Assembly: GCA_027605045.1 (NCBI GenBank)
Contig: JAQFWX010000020.1
Span: forward strand, 1-64,000
Reading direction: 5' to 3'
Length of the DNA stretch: 64,000 nucleotides
Source: Phallus indusiatus
Taxonomy: Eukaryota; Basidiomycota; Agaricomycetes; Phallales; Phallaceae
Made by a program: the position numbers and the translations under genes. The notes under the pieces are model-generated. The model had not been told where the DNA came from, searched no databases, and saw only the letters and a program-made list of their open reading frames with translations. Below, one piece after another: positions 46,030-58,526 of the stretch. How positions within the stretch are numbered: the first letter of the stretch is position 1; the number at the start of each line of letters is the position of its first letter.

Positions 46030-46715
46030 TAAATCGTGATAGGAAATAGATTCCTCGGCAAAAAAAATTTTGGTTCTTGGGATTGCAACATTATTCTTTT
46101 CACACTAGATCCGTCGTCTTTTCTCATTATCTATAATCTGAGTCTTCGAGTTGGGTTCAATTTGGCGGAGTGGGAATTGTGAAGAAAAGCATTAGCGTTT
46201 CATCTATGAAATTATTTGCGAAATTCAGGATACAGGCGAGCTTCTCTGTCTTATTCGCAACAAGCATTTCCCAGCACTAACTGCAATAGATACTAGGTTC
46301 CTTTTGTTCATTACGGGATGGGGTTATGGTCCCTGAGCGCCTTTTTTTTATCTATTAGTCACAATCTTAGTTTCCAAGATATCGTCATCTCGGGATCTGA
46401 TTCTCCTCCAATCTTGCACGGTTTTCCGACAGCGCCTTGAGAATTTTGGGCTGATTAGTATATCGCTAGACACCCAAATTGCCATTAACCACGTCCAAAT
46501 TTCATATAGGTTCATCATCTGACTGCGCAACCATTGTGGGAGTAAACTTAAGACGAGGGTTAAATCGTCTGTATTCTTATTCTTCTCGATCAAAACATTC
46601 ATCGCTTGTATGTTATTTCTCTGTCAGCCGTCTTCCTTTCAGCCATATAAATATGTTGATACAGGACCGACTTGGCCTTACCCACTCCACTCCGCGCAAA
46701 TCGAACTTCCCAGTG

Positions 46716-48958
46716 ATGCATCCATTACGCTCTTTATCGTCCTCAGACCGCGCAGCATTCGCGGTTTCCTCCCGACTTCTTTCATGCTTGGTGACTGAAT
46801 CTCTGCTAAAAGCGATTTTTGTACCTATTGGTCCTAACTCGGACTCAAACCTGATTGAAACATGCGGAACATGTGTCATTTTATCGAACAAGACGAGCAA
46901 ATCGAGTGTCCCTGTAGGACGACCGTGGTATTACCCGTCGGATGTCTTCCTGCTTGTTTCGATGCAATTCCCTCCTATTCTCAAGAAGCCAGCTGGCGAT
47001 GCGGCGGCAGTAGCAGCAGAAGTCGGCCTGGCGGATCCATCAGATATGCTTCCATGGATATTCGAGATTCGGGAAGACCGTAATCCACGTCAAGCCGATG
47101 CTTCAATGGTTAGTTCCGTCTCATTCCAGCCAATCTCTCCTAAAGATTTATTGTTCATTATTAGCCACCTCACCTGATTCAACTCATAACAGACCTTTCA
47201 GAAGAGTTATGTGACAATACGCGATATTCAATATCTCCTTTATCTTTGGATCCCGTATACATATGGAATAAGTTCTGTGCTGACATTCAATTCGACGATG
47301 TCAGTATGATTAGTATCACTAAGGAGCTCAAAAGTTCCATGGAGTGGCAAAGTATCGTTTAAAGTATTGAGGATTGAGGATTATCGCCTATTGACAACAT
47401 TTTCTTAGGGATAGCATACGAGGAACGAATATCACGACCAACTCTCGCATCATCAGAATTGGAATGGGAAAAGGCCCTTGTTGAGGGACATTCAACACAT
47501 CCTGTAAGGAATATATTACATCAACAACCCGAATTTGGATAAATCTCATCATAATCAAATGCAGATGCATCGAGCGCGTCGAACCATCTTTCCATTACCG
47601 GTAATAATACCTGGCCAATATGATTATTACAAGCCCAACGTTCGTTTTGCTTGGATACCGCGTGAACGTCTCCTGATACAAGGAGAATTCGAGGCGCTGC
47701 TACGATCTCTCCGGGATTCCGCCGAGAAGAACGCTGGTCGTCCATTAGCGGATGTTCCGGATCATGTGCTGTTTCCTCTTCATGAATTGCAGATACCAAA
47801 TATTGAGTCGAGGTTTCCCGATGCGGTTATTCTGCCAGAAGAGTACTTTGTGGCAACTGTGGCTCAAGCTAGCATACGGTGCGACCGGAAACCATTTTTA
47901 GACCTAAATGAAATCTTAAACTAATAATATCAATACGACATTCTAGCACACTCACATTACCTTGTTCGGATAATCTGACCCTCAAAACTGCTGTCGGTGT
48001 CAAGATATCTTCTGCTCTTCGCACCATCTCGCACTTTACGGCATACTTCGCACCTAAATTTGGTCGGGATATTCTCCCACGACTATGCATTGATCCAAAT
48101 ATTTTGGTCATCGAAAAAGAAATAGCCAGTGCAGTTTATGATCACGAAGACCCAGAAATCGCTAAACATTGCACAGCTATGCTGAGACGTACTTACAATG
48201 GGAAAGAGAACGGGGAAAGGGTTATTCCTGCGGCTGTTTTGATAGAATCCGCGTACCAGGATGCGGAGGATGGTGTTCCAGTAGTGGTTACTGCTTTGGG
48301 ATTGGATGATGAATTCAAGAAATACGCTTTTTTGGAACGGTATGAAACCGATCAAACTCACACAGTTCTTTTATCCCTTACTAGTTTCCCAAATAGCTAT
48401 GTCAACCTCGTCTTCGACGCTTTCATACCTCCTCTTTTGGTAAACTGCGTTGCGTTTGAGGCACACGGGCAAAACACCTTGGCACGGTTTGACAAACAAA
48501 CAGGTGAACTCAAAGGCTTCGTTTTCCGAGACTTTGGTGGTTTTCGCATTCATCCGCCCACTTTGTACGAATCCACCGGTGTAGTGATCGACACTCTACC
48601 GGGCCACTGCGTCTTGGTTAATGATGTAGAAGACGCGTATCGGAGAAGTTACCACACACTGATACACTGTCACGTTCAACGTTTGATTCGTGTCCTTGGG
48701 TTTCATCATGATGGGAAAGGATGGGCTCTTGTGAGAGATGCACTCTCCGCTCGAATTCCTCGCGGCACACGATTGTGGGAGTCTTGGCTAAATCCTGAGA
48801 AACAAGTGGTTATGGGAAAGTCACTTCTAAGAATGAAGATGGAAGGAGTGTATCGCGATGTAGGTTTTTCTTCTCGTTTAGCTTGTCATGTCAACACCAA
48901 TGTTCTTTTAAAGGCAGTGTACCAACAAATTCCTAATCTTATTCATTTTCGTAGCTAA
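46716..48958 (+). CDS. NIS siderophore synthetase, IucA/IucC family (copy B)
   Basis: Plus-strand paralogue of copy A with matching introns. It starts MHPLRSLSSSDRAAFAVSSR and runs through 'VFLLVSMQFPPIL', 'PPHLIQLITDLSEEL', 'MEWQ|RIAYEERISRPTL', 'LVEGHSTHP' (copy A has GHPTHP), 'MHRARRTIFPLPVI', 'VLFPLHELQIPNI', 'LKTAVGVKISSALRTIS' and the active-site block 'VAFEAHGQNTLARFDKQTGELKGFVFRDFGGFRIH'. It ends 'VYQQIPNLIHFRS'. It has no frame break. The His of EAHGQN and the RDFGG stretch are the conserved nucleotide/metal-site residues of the family. A Pro-to-Ser change in the GHPTHP motif sets it apart from copy A. The two may act in sequence on a dicarboxylate, as in two-enzyme NIS pathways, or have split substrate ranges. 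Confidence 0.88.
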
Positions 48959-49882
48959 GTATTTTGTTTTGGAGAGGTTCCTAACATATGTGTATAAGAC
49001 TGTTGAAAGGATATGAAAACATTGATTTTCTGAGGTTGTGAATATTATGGCTTTTTCTAGGCGGGTTTGACATATGATATGAGTTTTGATAGTAATATTG
49101 GGCCCTGGTTATTCAATTTTAGGGTGTTTGTCTCCCTTTATGCCCGATCTGGTGGCGCAAAGTTAATCAACCATTTTATGGGACAGATGGTCATAGGACC
49201 ACTGGACGAGTTGGGTCGGAGCAGGTTTGGCCGTCTTTTAACCCAGTGCTTCTAAATTTGAAAATGCACCTAGAACTGAATTCTGGGAGAAAGTTGTTCT
49301 AACTCACATTGACAGGGTTGGGTGACTCATATACAGCTAAATGACCAACCTATTATTTGGTAAGCTGAGGAGCTCGATAAACATTATTAATTGCGCTCAT
49401 TGGGCATTTACAATTGATTGATATAAACCTTTCAGAACTGATTTCAATCTCGGAACTAACAAAATCAACGATCATGGCTGCATTCATGAGTGGGTTAAAA
49501 AAAACTACTTAAACCGGACATTACCCATCATGGTCGCTATGGAACTCATATTTCACAAATAATTCCTATCTCTGAATCATGATGATCTCCCACCGGTATT
49601 TCAAATCGTCGAAAATTTGTCTCAGGTGACAGATTTCAAAGTGGGGTCGACAGATGGTACCTGTCTAACCAAAAATCCATCTTCACCGTGCTTCGATCAT
49701 TTTCCGAAGAAGTTTTATTTTCGGTTTATCTTGAGCGCATACGCCGCGTACAAATTTAGTGCGCCGTTGTCCCCAATTACCGAATTTGAATCATTTATAT
49801 TGATTGGGTTACACCATCCTTTTTATCATCTAATCCACAGTGAGGACAATTATCACCATTGACCTCGATACGCGGACCAGCA
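48959..49882. other. Intergenic, no gene seen
   Basis: About 920 bases between the NIS gene and the GMC gene. An 81-codon plus-strand frame (49617-49862) has no motif. Confidence 0.4.
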
Positions 49883-52880
49883 ATGACAACGTGCTCCAAC
49901 ATTGAAGATATTGCAAACAAGCAATTTGATTATATTATTGTTGGTAAGGACTGATTCATGCTATTATAATATTATCAGTGACTAGTGACTGATAACTTGA
50001 GCGGTATACAGGGGGCGGTGTAGGTCGTACCAATATTTGCTTTGAGTTCTCATTTGAAGTTGATAGACTACGGGTTCAACCCTTGCCGCTCGCTTGAGCG
50101 AAAATCCTGAAATCACAGTCCTAGTCCTCGAGGCAGGCAAGTTGCATGTCAGCGACCCCCTTATCGGTACGCTTTTGCATAATAATGAAAAGATCTCAGG
50201 GCACTGATTTCCCACAGACACACCCACCGGATATCTCAGGCAATTAGGAAATGTTGACTATGACTGGATCTTCCGGACGGTAAGCATTTTTTGATACTCA
50301 TTTTTTTGTTCGTAGGGATATCCAAAGTCATCTAGACGCCTCAAACAAGGCTCGGAGGAAAATCATTGTCATGGAACAGGTCTGTAGAAATAGCTAACTA
50401 TGCGATTTCGTGTTTCACGATTACTGCACAGGGGCAAAGGTCTTGGAGGAAGTTCGAACATTAATCTCATGGCATGGACTCGTCCAGGAAAAGATGAGAT
50501 TGATGGTATGAAACACTGCAGCTCAAACCCTAGTTCCTTAACTTTTAACTACTTAGCCTGGGAACGTCTGGGGAATCCGGGATGGACATATGAGAACTTT
50601 ATTCAATACATCAAGAAAGCAGAGAGGTAACTCAGAAATAGGTATTATGTAGTGGTCTTCATTGACTTGGATTTTGCAGCTTTCATTTGCCTTCAAAAGA
50701 CATTATTGAGCGCGAGTCCGATTTGGTTGTTGAAACCTCTTGGTATGGCAAAGAAGGTATTCACTGAATACATGTCAAGAAGTGGGATATTAACCGCGCG
50801 TAATAGGACCTATCTCTATATCGTTTGAAGGCAGACCCTCTGGCCCTGAACGAATTATCAGAGCTGTATGCACCCGCGAGCGTTTTCACTGCCATGTTAT
50901 TAGCAGACGAACTTAACATTCTCGCTAGGCTCTAGACAACGCCGGTGTTCCTATATTAAAAGACGCTGTAACTCTAAGTACATTTCTAGAGAAAACCATC
51001 TCGTTGAATCATGACATAACAGGTTAACGGGGAATACTGCGGAACCTGGTGTTCTGCTTCCTCAGTCAATCCAGCCACATTAACGCGATCAAGTGCATTT
51101 ACGGCATGTTTCTGTCATCCTGTAAATTTCTTGCAGAATCTCATCAATTATTTCTATTATGGCAGGGGTACCTACAACCTAGCATAGGACGATCGAATCT
51201 CAGCATCTTAGTAGAGGCCTACGTTACCAGACTTTTGCTCGACGATGACTCCAATGAACCCGTTTCTGCGAAGGGAGTAGAATTCAAATACAAAAATGAT
51301 ATATATGTGGCTTACAGTAGTAAAGAAGTACTCTTATGCGCGGGGTCAGTTCGCGAGCCTTCCTACCTCCGATTAATTCTTTTGATCCTTTGGTAGTGCT
51401 ATTAAATCTCCCCAGATCCTTGAGCTAAGCGGTATTGGGGATCCGGAGATTCTTACTCCCCTTGGGATTGACGTTAGAGTCAACCTTCCCGGAGTTGGCG
51501 CCAATCTACAAGAGCATTTTGCTAATGCCAGCATTGCATTTGGTGGGTATATGCCAAAATCATCTTCCATATTTCAGCTTTATTGTGGGATTTCAGAGCT
51601 GAAGCCCGACGTGAACATCCAAACCCTTGATATGCTGTCAGATCCTGTGGCGTTTCAGAAATCTCATGAGCTTTAGTCAGTCTGATGCATCAATCATCTT
51701 TATAAGGATCGTCTCGAGAACCTAATCGTACGCAGTCAGCAGAAGCAAGATGGACTCCTTTCCTTCACAGTTTCTGGGATAGCGTTCACCTCCTTACAAA
51801 CAATCTCTCCTCAAGCTGAGACGATCATCTCCAAACTGGAGGAAAGATTAGCCAGCAATGAGTTGGTTTCTCACCCTGGAATTCAAGAACAATACAAGAT
51901 TCAGCTTGAAAGATTGAAAAATCCAGAGATGCCGGATGGTGAAATAATAACCAACCCAATATTTAATGGATTCATTAGTTCGTTCTATCTGATATTTTCT
52001 GATCCCTTAGCTGAATCTTTGTAGATCAAGTCGAGTTAGGGAAGCGCTATGTCTCCTTTGTATGTGTCGTGGCGGCACCTTGGTCTCGTGGGACTGCTGT
52101 AAGCATTGCCAATTTTCCCTTCAGATGAAACGTCTAAATGACCGTGTCAAAGAACATTACCTGTAAGGATCCGTTCGTCGAGGCCGCTTTAGATGGAAAT
52201 TATTTGGCCGAGGAGGTTGACCTCGATATCCTCGTAGAATTTTTCAAGTTCACTCGAGCTTTAGGTTCAATTGAACCACTAAAAAGTATTGTTGCAAAAG
52301 AGGCAAACCCTGGATTATCAGTTAGTACTGATGATGAAGTAAAAGGTATAATTATTCTCAAAGTTTTTCACCTGTCGGATTCGTCTGTTGGCTAAACACT
52401 AATATATAGAACACATCCGCCAAAATATACTTTCAATGTGGCGTATGTGGTTTGCAACATCACTTTATATTGGGAAGTATCTGAATAAACCCCGTCCTCA
52501 GACACATCAAGCACTCTGTCAATGCTTCCGAGAGAAAACGGTGGTGTCGTTGATTCTTCCCTCAAGGTAGATCTTAGACTCGGGAGGTTATAATTAAATG
52601 ATCGACTAACTAACGTGATTTACGAATCAATCAATAGATTTGGGGCACAAAAAATATTCGAGTGTGTGATCTTTCCATCGTTCCTTTGGTAGTCGGAGTG
52701 CATACCCAATGTATGTCTCTTATGTAAGATAATCGCTGATGCCATTGACTGACGGGAATATACTAATAGGTATTGCCTATGGTATAGCGGAGAAAGGTTA
52801 GTCAACTAACCGTGTTTGAATACTTCGGTTAATATGTTAACTGCATTATAGCTGCAGATATAATTTTGGGTCGCGTTTGA
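49883..52880 (+). CDS. GMC oxidoreductase
   Basis: FAD enzyme with many introns. It starts MTTCSNIEDIANKQFDYIIV and joins to the dinucleotide fold 'GGGTTGSTLAARLSENPEI' with 'VLVLEAGK'. The GMC signatures follow: 'GKGLGGSSNINLMAWTRP', 'WERLGNPGWTYENF', 'CGTWCSASSVNPATLTRSSA', the second signature 'GAIKSPQILELSGIGDPEIL', and 'EEVDLDILVEFFKFTRALG'. The C-terminal catalytic region reads 'MWHTSSTLSMLPRENGG' and 'GVHTQCIAYGIAEK', so the usual HPVGT is replaced by HTSST but both catalytic His are kept. Relatives oxidise alcohols or sugars (aryl-alcohol oxidase, dehydrogenases). No signal peptide is visible, so it is probably intracellular. Near 51676 the frame needs either a very short intron (about 31 bases) or one extra T. 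It is convergent with the P450. Confidence 0.82.
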
Positions 52881-53195
52881 CTTGATCCATCCGCTGGTAC
52901 CAACGATAATCAATATATACGTAGTTTTAGTTTTAGTTTTTTGGTCTCAATTGTGATATTTGAAAGCTAGTGCTATGAGAGTACATCACATACCTTGGAA
53001 GACCCCCGGATTGGAATTTAGATATGATAGTGTGGTACAGGTTTTTCGAGTTGAATTGAAGAATGATCAGTTTCGGAAACAGCCGGGAAAGGCGGAACAC
53101 GTAACAATACCGACAAATGAATCATGAATCATTATAATTGGAGTGGCATAGAAGTAGTGTACACATCCGAGTAATAAATATCGAAGATCAAATCA
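52881..53195. other. Convergent 3' ends of GMC and P450
   Basis: 315 bases. Holds a short TTTTAG repeat (about 52924-52942) and no gene. Confidence 0.5.
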
Positions 53196-55175
53196 TCAAG
53201 AACTTGTTCTTGGAGTAATAACGTACTGAAAATCTTCAGGAAGACTAATCACAAATGAGCATATGATCTTCGCCTAAGATTAATTAAATTGAACTTACGC
53301 TACCAAGCCTTCTTTGAAATTAGCAGGAGGAATAACAGGTTTTCCGTCTTTCATGACAGGCCTGATGTCATACGTAGCAACCAACGTTGATAGTGCTAGC
53401 CATTGCATGGCTTGTGCGAGATGGACACCTGGGCAACGTCTGAAAAACATGGGTGCAATGTAAATAGAAGTGCTCATGTGCTTGACTAGTAGTGTGCGTT
53501 CGTTACCTAATACCATAACCGAATGAAAAATCACGCGGATCAGTTGCTTTTCGCTCTGCAGAAAGGTAACGATCTGGGTTGAATTCTTGGGGGTTGGGAT
53601 ACATCTCTTCGTTATTCAAGAAACACCTGTAAGACAAGAGCTGTGATAAATGCTTTTGTGAAAAAATAGAGTTCAAAATATACCATGTGTTTGGGATAAT
53701 AACTGAACCTTTCGGGATGAGATAATTGTTATAGATATCGTCTTCCATGGGGACGTGTTGCAAACCTACAGCGGAATGACAAAACATTTAGCACGAATCA
53801 TGGAGCACTTTGTGTAACATTGAACGCGCACCAATGTGGCCAATTGGATACACGCGGTGTATCTCCGCGCACAGGGCGTCAAAGTAGGGCAACTTGGGAC
53901 GATCAGCTAAAGTTGGTAAACGATCTCTTCCAACAACAGAATCAATTTCGGCTTGAGCTTTTTGTAATTCGGTGGTGTGTCTAACAACTCCTAGCAAAAA
54001 GTTGGACAGAGATGCGCCCGTCTAATATCGTATAGAGATTGTGAGTACTTGTTCAAAATGTAAAAAAAAGTTGTTATACAGTAAGACATCCGCCTAAGAG
54101 ATATTAGAACCGTACGCATAACAGTAAAAGTCAGCGTACCTGCGTGAATTCCAGCCGCAGACCATTGTATAATTCTCTCTTTTTCGGGTGTCAAATCTTT
54201 CTCTTCCTTCAGGATGTCTGTAACGAAGGACGATGTGACCGTCCCCGATTTCTAATAGTTGATTATCAATCACGTCATTTATAAAAGTTTGCAAAAGAAC
54301 TACCGTTTGTTCTTTCGCCCATTCGTATGGACCTTTGAGCATTTTCTCTACCTCTTCACGATACTTCGCCGCCTTTGTCTTCCAGCCAGCGCCGGGGAAC
54401 CATTTCGGAACATGACGAACTATGATAAAATAATTCGGCAGTGAGTGATTTTAGAGCTCAAGTGTCACTTACGTGCAGGGAAAATATCGACGGCGAAAGC
54501 ACCACTTTCTGTCATTTTAGAGAATCCGTCCATAGCATCATTGACGATCATCACAAAAGGGTCCTTCTCATCAACGACCTTATAACCATACACAAGTCTT
54601 AGGAAACAAGCACCAGCGTATCTATTCGAAACTTTCAGTGTCTGATCCGGAACATGGAATGTGTTTTTACTCACGATTGAAAGAGGTCAATATGGTTTTC
54701 GGGCGTTTTTACAAGGCGATTCAAGTGGGTCTTGATCTCCTCTTTTAATATGGGCTCATACTCTTCGACTTTTGCAGCGGTTCCCATAAAACTCGCAAAG
54801 TGTTTGCGGTGAGTCGCCCAGGTGTCGTTGGATTCAATGAGAACGGGGCTTTGGTCCCACCCAACCAATTCACCAGCCATCACGAGAGTTGGCCGATTGC
54901 TGTACAGTTTCCCTTTGCCTTCAAGCATTTCATACGCACATTTAAGGTCATTAACGATGATAAGGTGAAGTCCCATGATATCAAGATGTACAATCGGGCC
55001 TGAAAGGACGAGTCAGTTAAGGTAACTCATAGCTCGGTTTTAAAGAAACAGAACCATATGTCTTTGCCCACTCGGCGAATGTCACATACGCTTTCGTCTT
55101 CGGCATGTCTTTAGCATTCCCGATTAAAGGTAAAGGTTTAGGGCCCGGAGGCAATGGTAGCTGTTTCTTGAACAT
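53196..55175 (-). CDS. Cytochrome P450 monooxygenase
   Basis: Multi-exon minus-strand gene, in phase throughout. It opens with the proline hinge 'LPLPPGPKPLPLIGNAKDM', then 'YGPIVHLDIMG', 'SNDTWATHRKHFASFMG' (C-helix WxxxR-like), the I-helix region 'QWSAAGIHAGGCLTTGASLSNF', 'AEIHRVYP' (ExxR), 'FNPDRYLS' and the haem loop 'FSFGYGIRRCPGVHLAQAM' with the thiolate Cys. It ends 'ALPEDFQYVITPRTSS'. Two oddities: no hydrophobic membrane anchor precedes the hinge from ATG 55175, and the usual acidic residue of the I-helix AGxD/ET motif is not seen. An anchor could come from an unseen upstream exon, since an acceptor-like TAG lies at about 55199-55201. Its job is unknown; proximity to GMC and NIS genes suggests secondary metabolism. 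Confidence 0.85.
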
Positions 55176-56052
55176 AGGAGGGTTCGGTATAGGTATGTCC
55201 TAGACGCAGTGAGAAGGGTTGTGATCGGGGAAGGCAGATTCAGAGCTATTCAGAGCCATTTTAAATGATTTGAGCCTGCTGGGCGTACCGCCGCGGATCA
55301 AAGTTTGACTCAGGTCTCTGACAGTTTCTGTCCTCATGCCAGCCCGAGCCGCCCTGCCCCGCCCGGGGTTTGAAAGCTGCACGGCGATAGCTCCTGCCTG
55401 CCCGAATATTATTTTTATAACAACCTGCGGGTTCGCCTTTTATCCCAAATTCGTTTCCAGTAGAACAGGCTTTGTTAGCTAAGCGCGCGCGAAACAGTTG
55501 AAAAAGCCAAGCTTAAACAAAAGTGACAGGCTGAGCACTCTTAGTTGGTAAATGAAAGGGAAAAACATCTTGCCATGACGTGTGTAAACTCAATTCCACC
55601 ATTGAGATACATAGGACTATCATTCGGCCCAAATGCCCCGAAGGTGGTGCGGAGCGTTGGGCCACGGCGATGTCAAGAATACGGAACCAGTAAACGCTGA
55701 GTAAGGCAAAAGCGCCCAAACCACCTTGCTCCGCAACATCAAAAGTCGGCGTTTCGTAGCACTTCCGTACTACTTATGTACTATAATTAGCTCGTACCCA
55801 CAAGTGTTGCTGGATAACCCTCCTAAAAGAGGTCTGAAGAACACATTTGGTTTTAAACGTCATATTGAACATATATAAGAAATAGTCAACAAGTTTATCC
55901 AAGTCGTTACTCAAGGTTCTTTCTCCCGCCTTTTTTTTTTTTTATGGAGCTATAGTCGTTAAAGTATTTGGACCGAGTCCGGCATTTAAAGACAGCTTCT
56001 CCCGCCTTTTTTATGCTTAGAAAAAACTACTACATTTGAAAACGCGGATACA
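55176..56052. other. Intergenic, P450 upstream region
   Basis: About 880 bases. Contains a short minus frame MALNSSESAFPDHNPSHC ending just before a possible acceptor, a G/C-rich block around 55330-55380 and a poly-T run at 55931-55942. No full gene is seen. Confidence 0.4.
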
Positions 56053-57738
56053 TTATATGAAAGGAAACGCTACATCCTCGAAGACCACAGTAACTCCCTT
56101 TTCGCGCAGGTTAGATGTAGCCTCCAACAGTCGTGGGTCATTTGGGTCGGCCAATAATAACAAAAGTTCAACCCCCCTTTCTAAAACAAGATCTGTCATG
56201 ACCTTTAACTCTTCCTCTTGCCATCTCCCTTGCCATAAATCTAATATAAGTTCTTTCGGTTTAAAATTTGTTGGTAGAGACGCCAACACCGCCCCGGGCC
56301 AATCAACCACTTTTAGGGACCGAAGAGATGGCAATAGACTCCGCATATCATTATGTGGAGTGGAAGATAACCACACATCGCCTCGTAATACAAAATAGTT
56401 TATTTGTGGCATACTGTGCATGAGTTCGAGAATAACAGGTTTGTCGATGAGGATTCCCTGGCACCGAATGATAAACGAACACGAGCAATGACAATTCCAA
56501 TGACTAGAATTGGCACTTTCAGCAGCTGAGTCTGCGCATATTGCTAAATATCCTTCGTTTTCTAGGAAATGTATATCCAAATATACCATATTTGATAAAT
56601 GCGAGGATATTCCTGACGGAATCGCCTCAAAGATTGAGAAAGGTATGGTTCCAGCTATGTTGGCGCTCCGTCCCCGATCGCAGCTTAGCTCAAACTGAAA
56701 CAAAGCTTTTGAAATTCGAATATGCTTCGAGAACTGTTGGAAAAAGTCATAGCTCGAGGGCCCATTCGCTGCTAGTCTGAGAGTAGTAAGGTTAAGGACT
56801 AGTCCATTGGTCATCGGCGCCGGATCTTTTGACGTCGTCATGATTTCTGTCCAGTCGCCATCTCGAAAAGCAAGATCTAGCACAAGAAGGACAGGACAGT
56901 TTGACAAAAAAGTCAACAGCTGTAAAAAGGAGGGGGGATTGGTTGGATAAGCGAGTCTGAAGTGTGTCAAATGGTTGTGTGGAAGCTTGCCCCATACAAA
57001 GTCTAATCCAGCCAGGCTGATTTGGTAGAAATGAGAGGTGTTCACCGAGTTCATTAGTTGTGACTGCTCTTCGAATTGGACATCTGTGAAGTCCTTGATC
57101 TGCCGGGAGATATTCAAATGTCGTAGCTGGAGGAGTGGCAATCCAGAGCTACGGATGATATGATGAAATTGAGCGAGTTTAGCGAACGGTAATTGTACGT
57201 CCAAGGACCATACACGAGATAAAATTGAGTTCGCATGAGAGAAGAAATATTTTGACGGGATTTGCTCAAACTCAGTGCGGGCTCCCCGAACGATTCTCCA
57301 GGACCACGATAGCGCGAGAGGTGCATTTTCTGAGCGCCTTATGAATAAATCGAGAAGCGATGTAGAATCGTTTAGATCTATGAACGCCCATAAAGTGGGA
57401 GATCCCAGCGCGAGTTTCCTCCAATGTTCGCATGCCTGCGATATATTCAACGCGGCCTTTTTAGGAATAGGGGAGTCGTAAACTGCTAATGTAAAAATTT
57501 TGTAGAGAATATCAAGAGGAAGTTTGTTTATGCCCGATTTGGAGTTGCGGATATTGTTCAATCGGAGGATCAGGGAATCAAGATTTTGGTGTATTTCGTG
57601 TATGGTTCCAAGTGTCAGATCGTCCGACTTTAATCTAGTAGTGGTCCTGTTTATTATTACACGTGCAGCAGAAAAAAATGGGACTCACTCTATCTCATCT
57701 TTGAGACCAAAAAAGTAGTGTGCCAGTCTACTCTCCAT
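56053..57738 (-). CDS. F-box-like protein, agaricomycete type
   Basis: Two exons: 57738-57689 (MESRLAHYFFGLKDEIE) and 57646-56053, joined in phase to 547 residues. After a helical start with a possible coiled coil ('GTIHEIHQNLDSLILRLNNIR'), the F-box-like motif reads 'INKLPLDILYKIFTLAVYDSP' and continues 'ALNISQACEHWRKLALGSPTLWAFIDL'. That is the form of the many agaricomycete F-box proteins whose C-terminal part is leucine-rich and variable, as here. The long second exon has no internal intron. Expected role: substrate adaptor of an SCF ubiquitin ligase. Start chosen at 57738 because the upstream exon splices in phase and removes the need for a non-ATG start in exon 2. Confidence 0.78.
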
Positions 57739-58526
57739 CGGTCAAGAAATGGTTGGAAGTGTCGGCCTACAAGCCTATGCCGCATGCGCGCTGCGCTTGC
57801 TATACTGTGACAAATCGGTTACGGGCGCTTCAAAAGGTTGTCACTGGACGTCTAAAATTCGCCACTCATTTATTGTTCTTTGCTTTGCACAATACACTAC
57901 AACATTTTATCAATTTAATTCCGACGATGAATGGGTCATTTTGATTCAATCTCTCATGAACCTGATGTGCCTTAAATTGGATGTGACGATAACCTGGGGT
58001 ATGTCGGTGTGCCGCGTGCCGCGATGGAAAAGGTAACTACTATAGCTAGTAGAAGTTCAAAAGAGAGTGTCCAAGGTATTTGTCCAACTTCGTCGCCAAT
58101 AAATATAACATCATTTCATACCATGCAAGGATTGGACAATTGTAATTTGTTTACAGCTGAGAGAATCTATTTTTCTATTCACGACGACGACAAATATTAC
58201 ACGTAACACGTACGATTCCAAGATCCATCGGATTTTCACCAATACTTATTACTTAAGGTCCATGAAAGGAGCAAATATAAAAACGACTGGCGCATCATTC
58301 AAAAGCTTAAGGATACCTAGCCATTATACTTGTGGTTTACCCGTTTATTACAGATATTAATAAAACATTCCAAGAACATAATTCGCAAGTGAGTAAATGT
58401 ATCGTGTAGTGTTTCGTTCCAGAGAGCAACGCGTATGCCTCTCATGAAGAAATTAACATTTCGCATTAATTAACCATACAAAATTTATTTAGAAGTTTAG
58501 ATAGAATGTGAGTACATTTGCCAATG
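57739..58526. other. Intergenic, no gene seen
   Basis: About 790 bases between the F-box gene start and the 3' end of a 7TM gene. Short plus-strand frames only. Confidence 0.4.

Larger units (their letters stand above)
45654..46715. promoter_or_regulatory. Shared promoter of the two NIS synthetases
   Basis: About 1.06 kb between the divergent ATGs. It contains two exact ATCWGATAA boxes (listed separately), a near match TTATCTGAC at 45744-45752, and further GATAAT/TTATCT cores near 46128. No other gene is seen; a minus frame at 46348-46602 has no recognisable motif. Confidence 0.6.

Noticed and set aside
56036..56398. 120-codon plus-strand frame at the 3' end of the F-box gene
   Set aside because: Antisense shadow of a long coding exon without its own motif.
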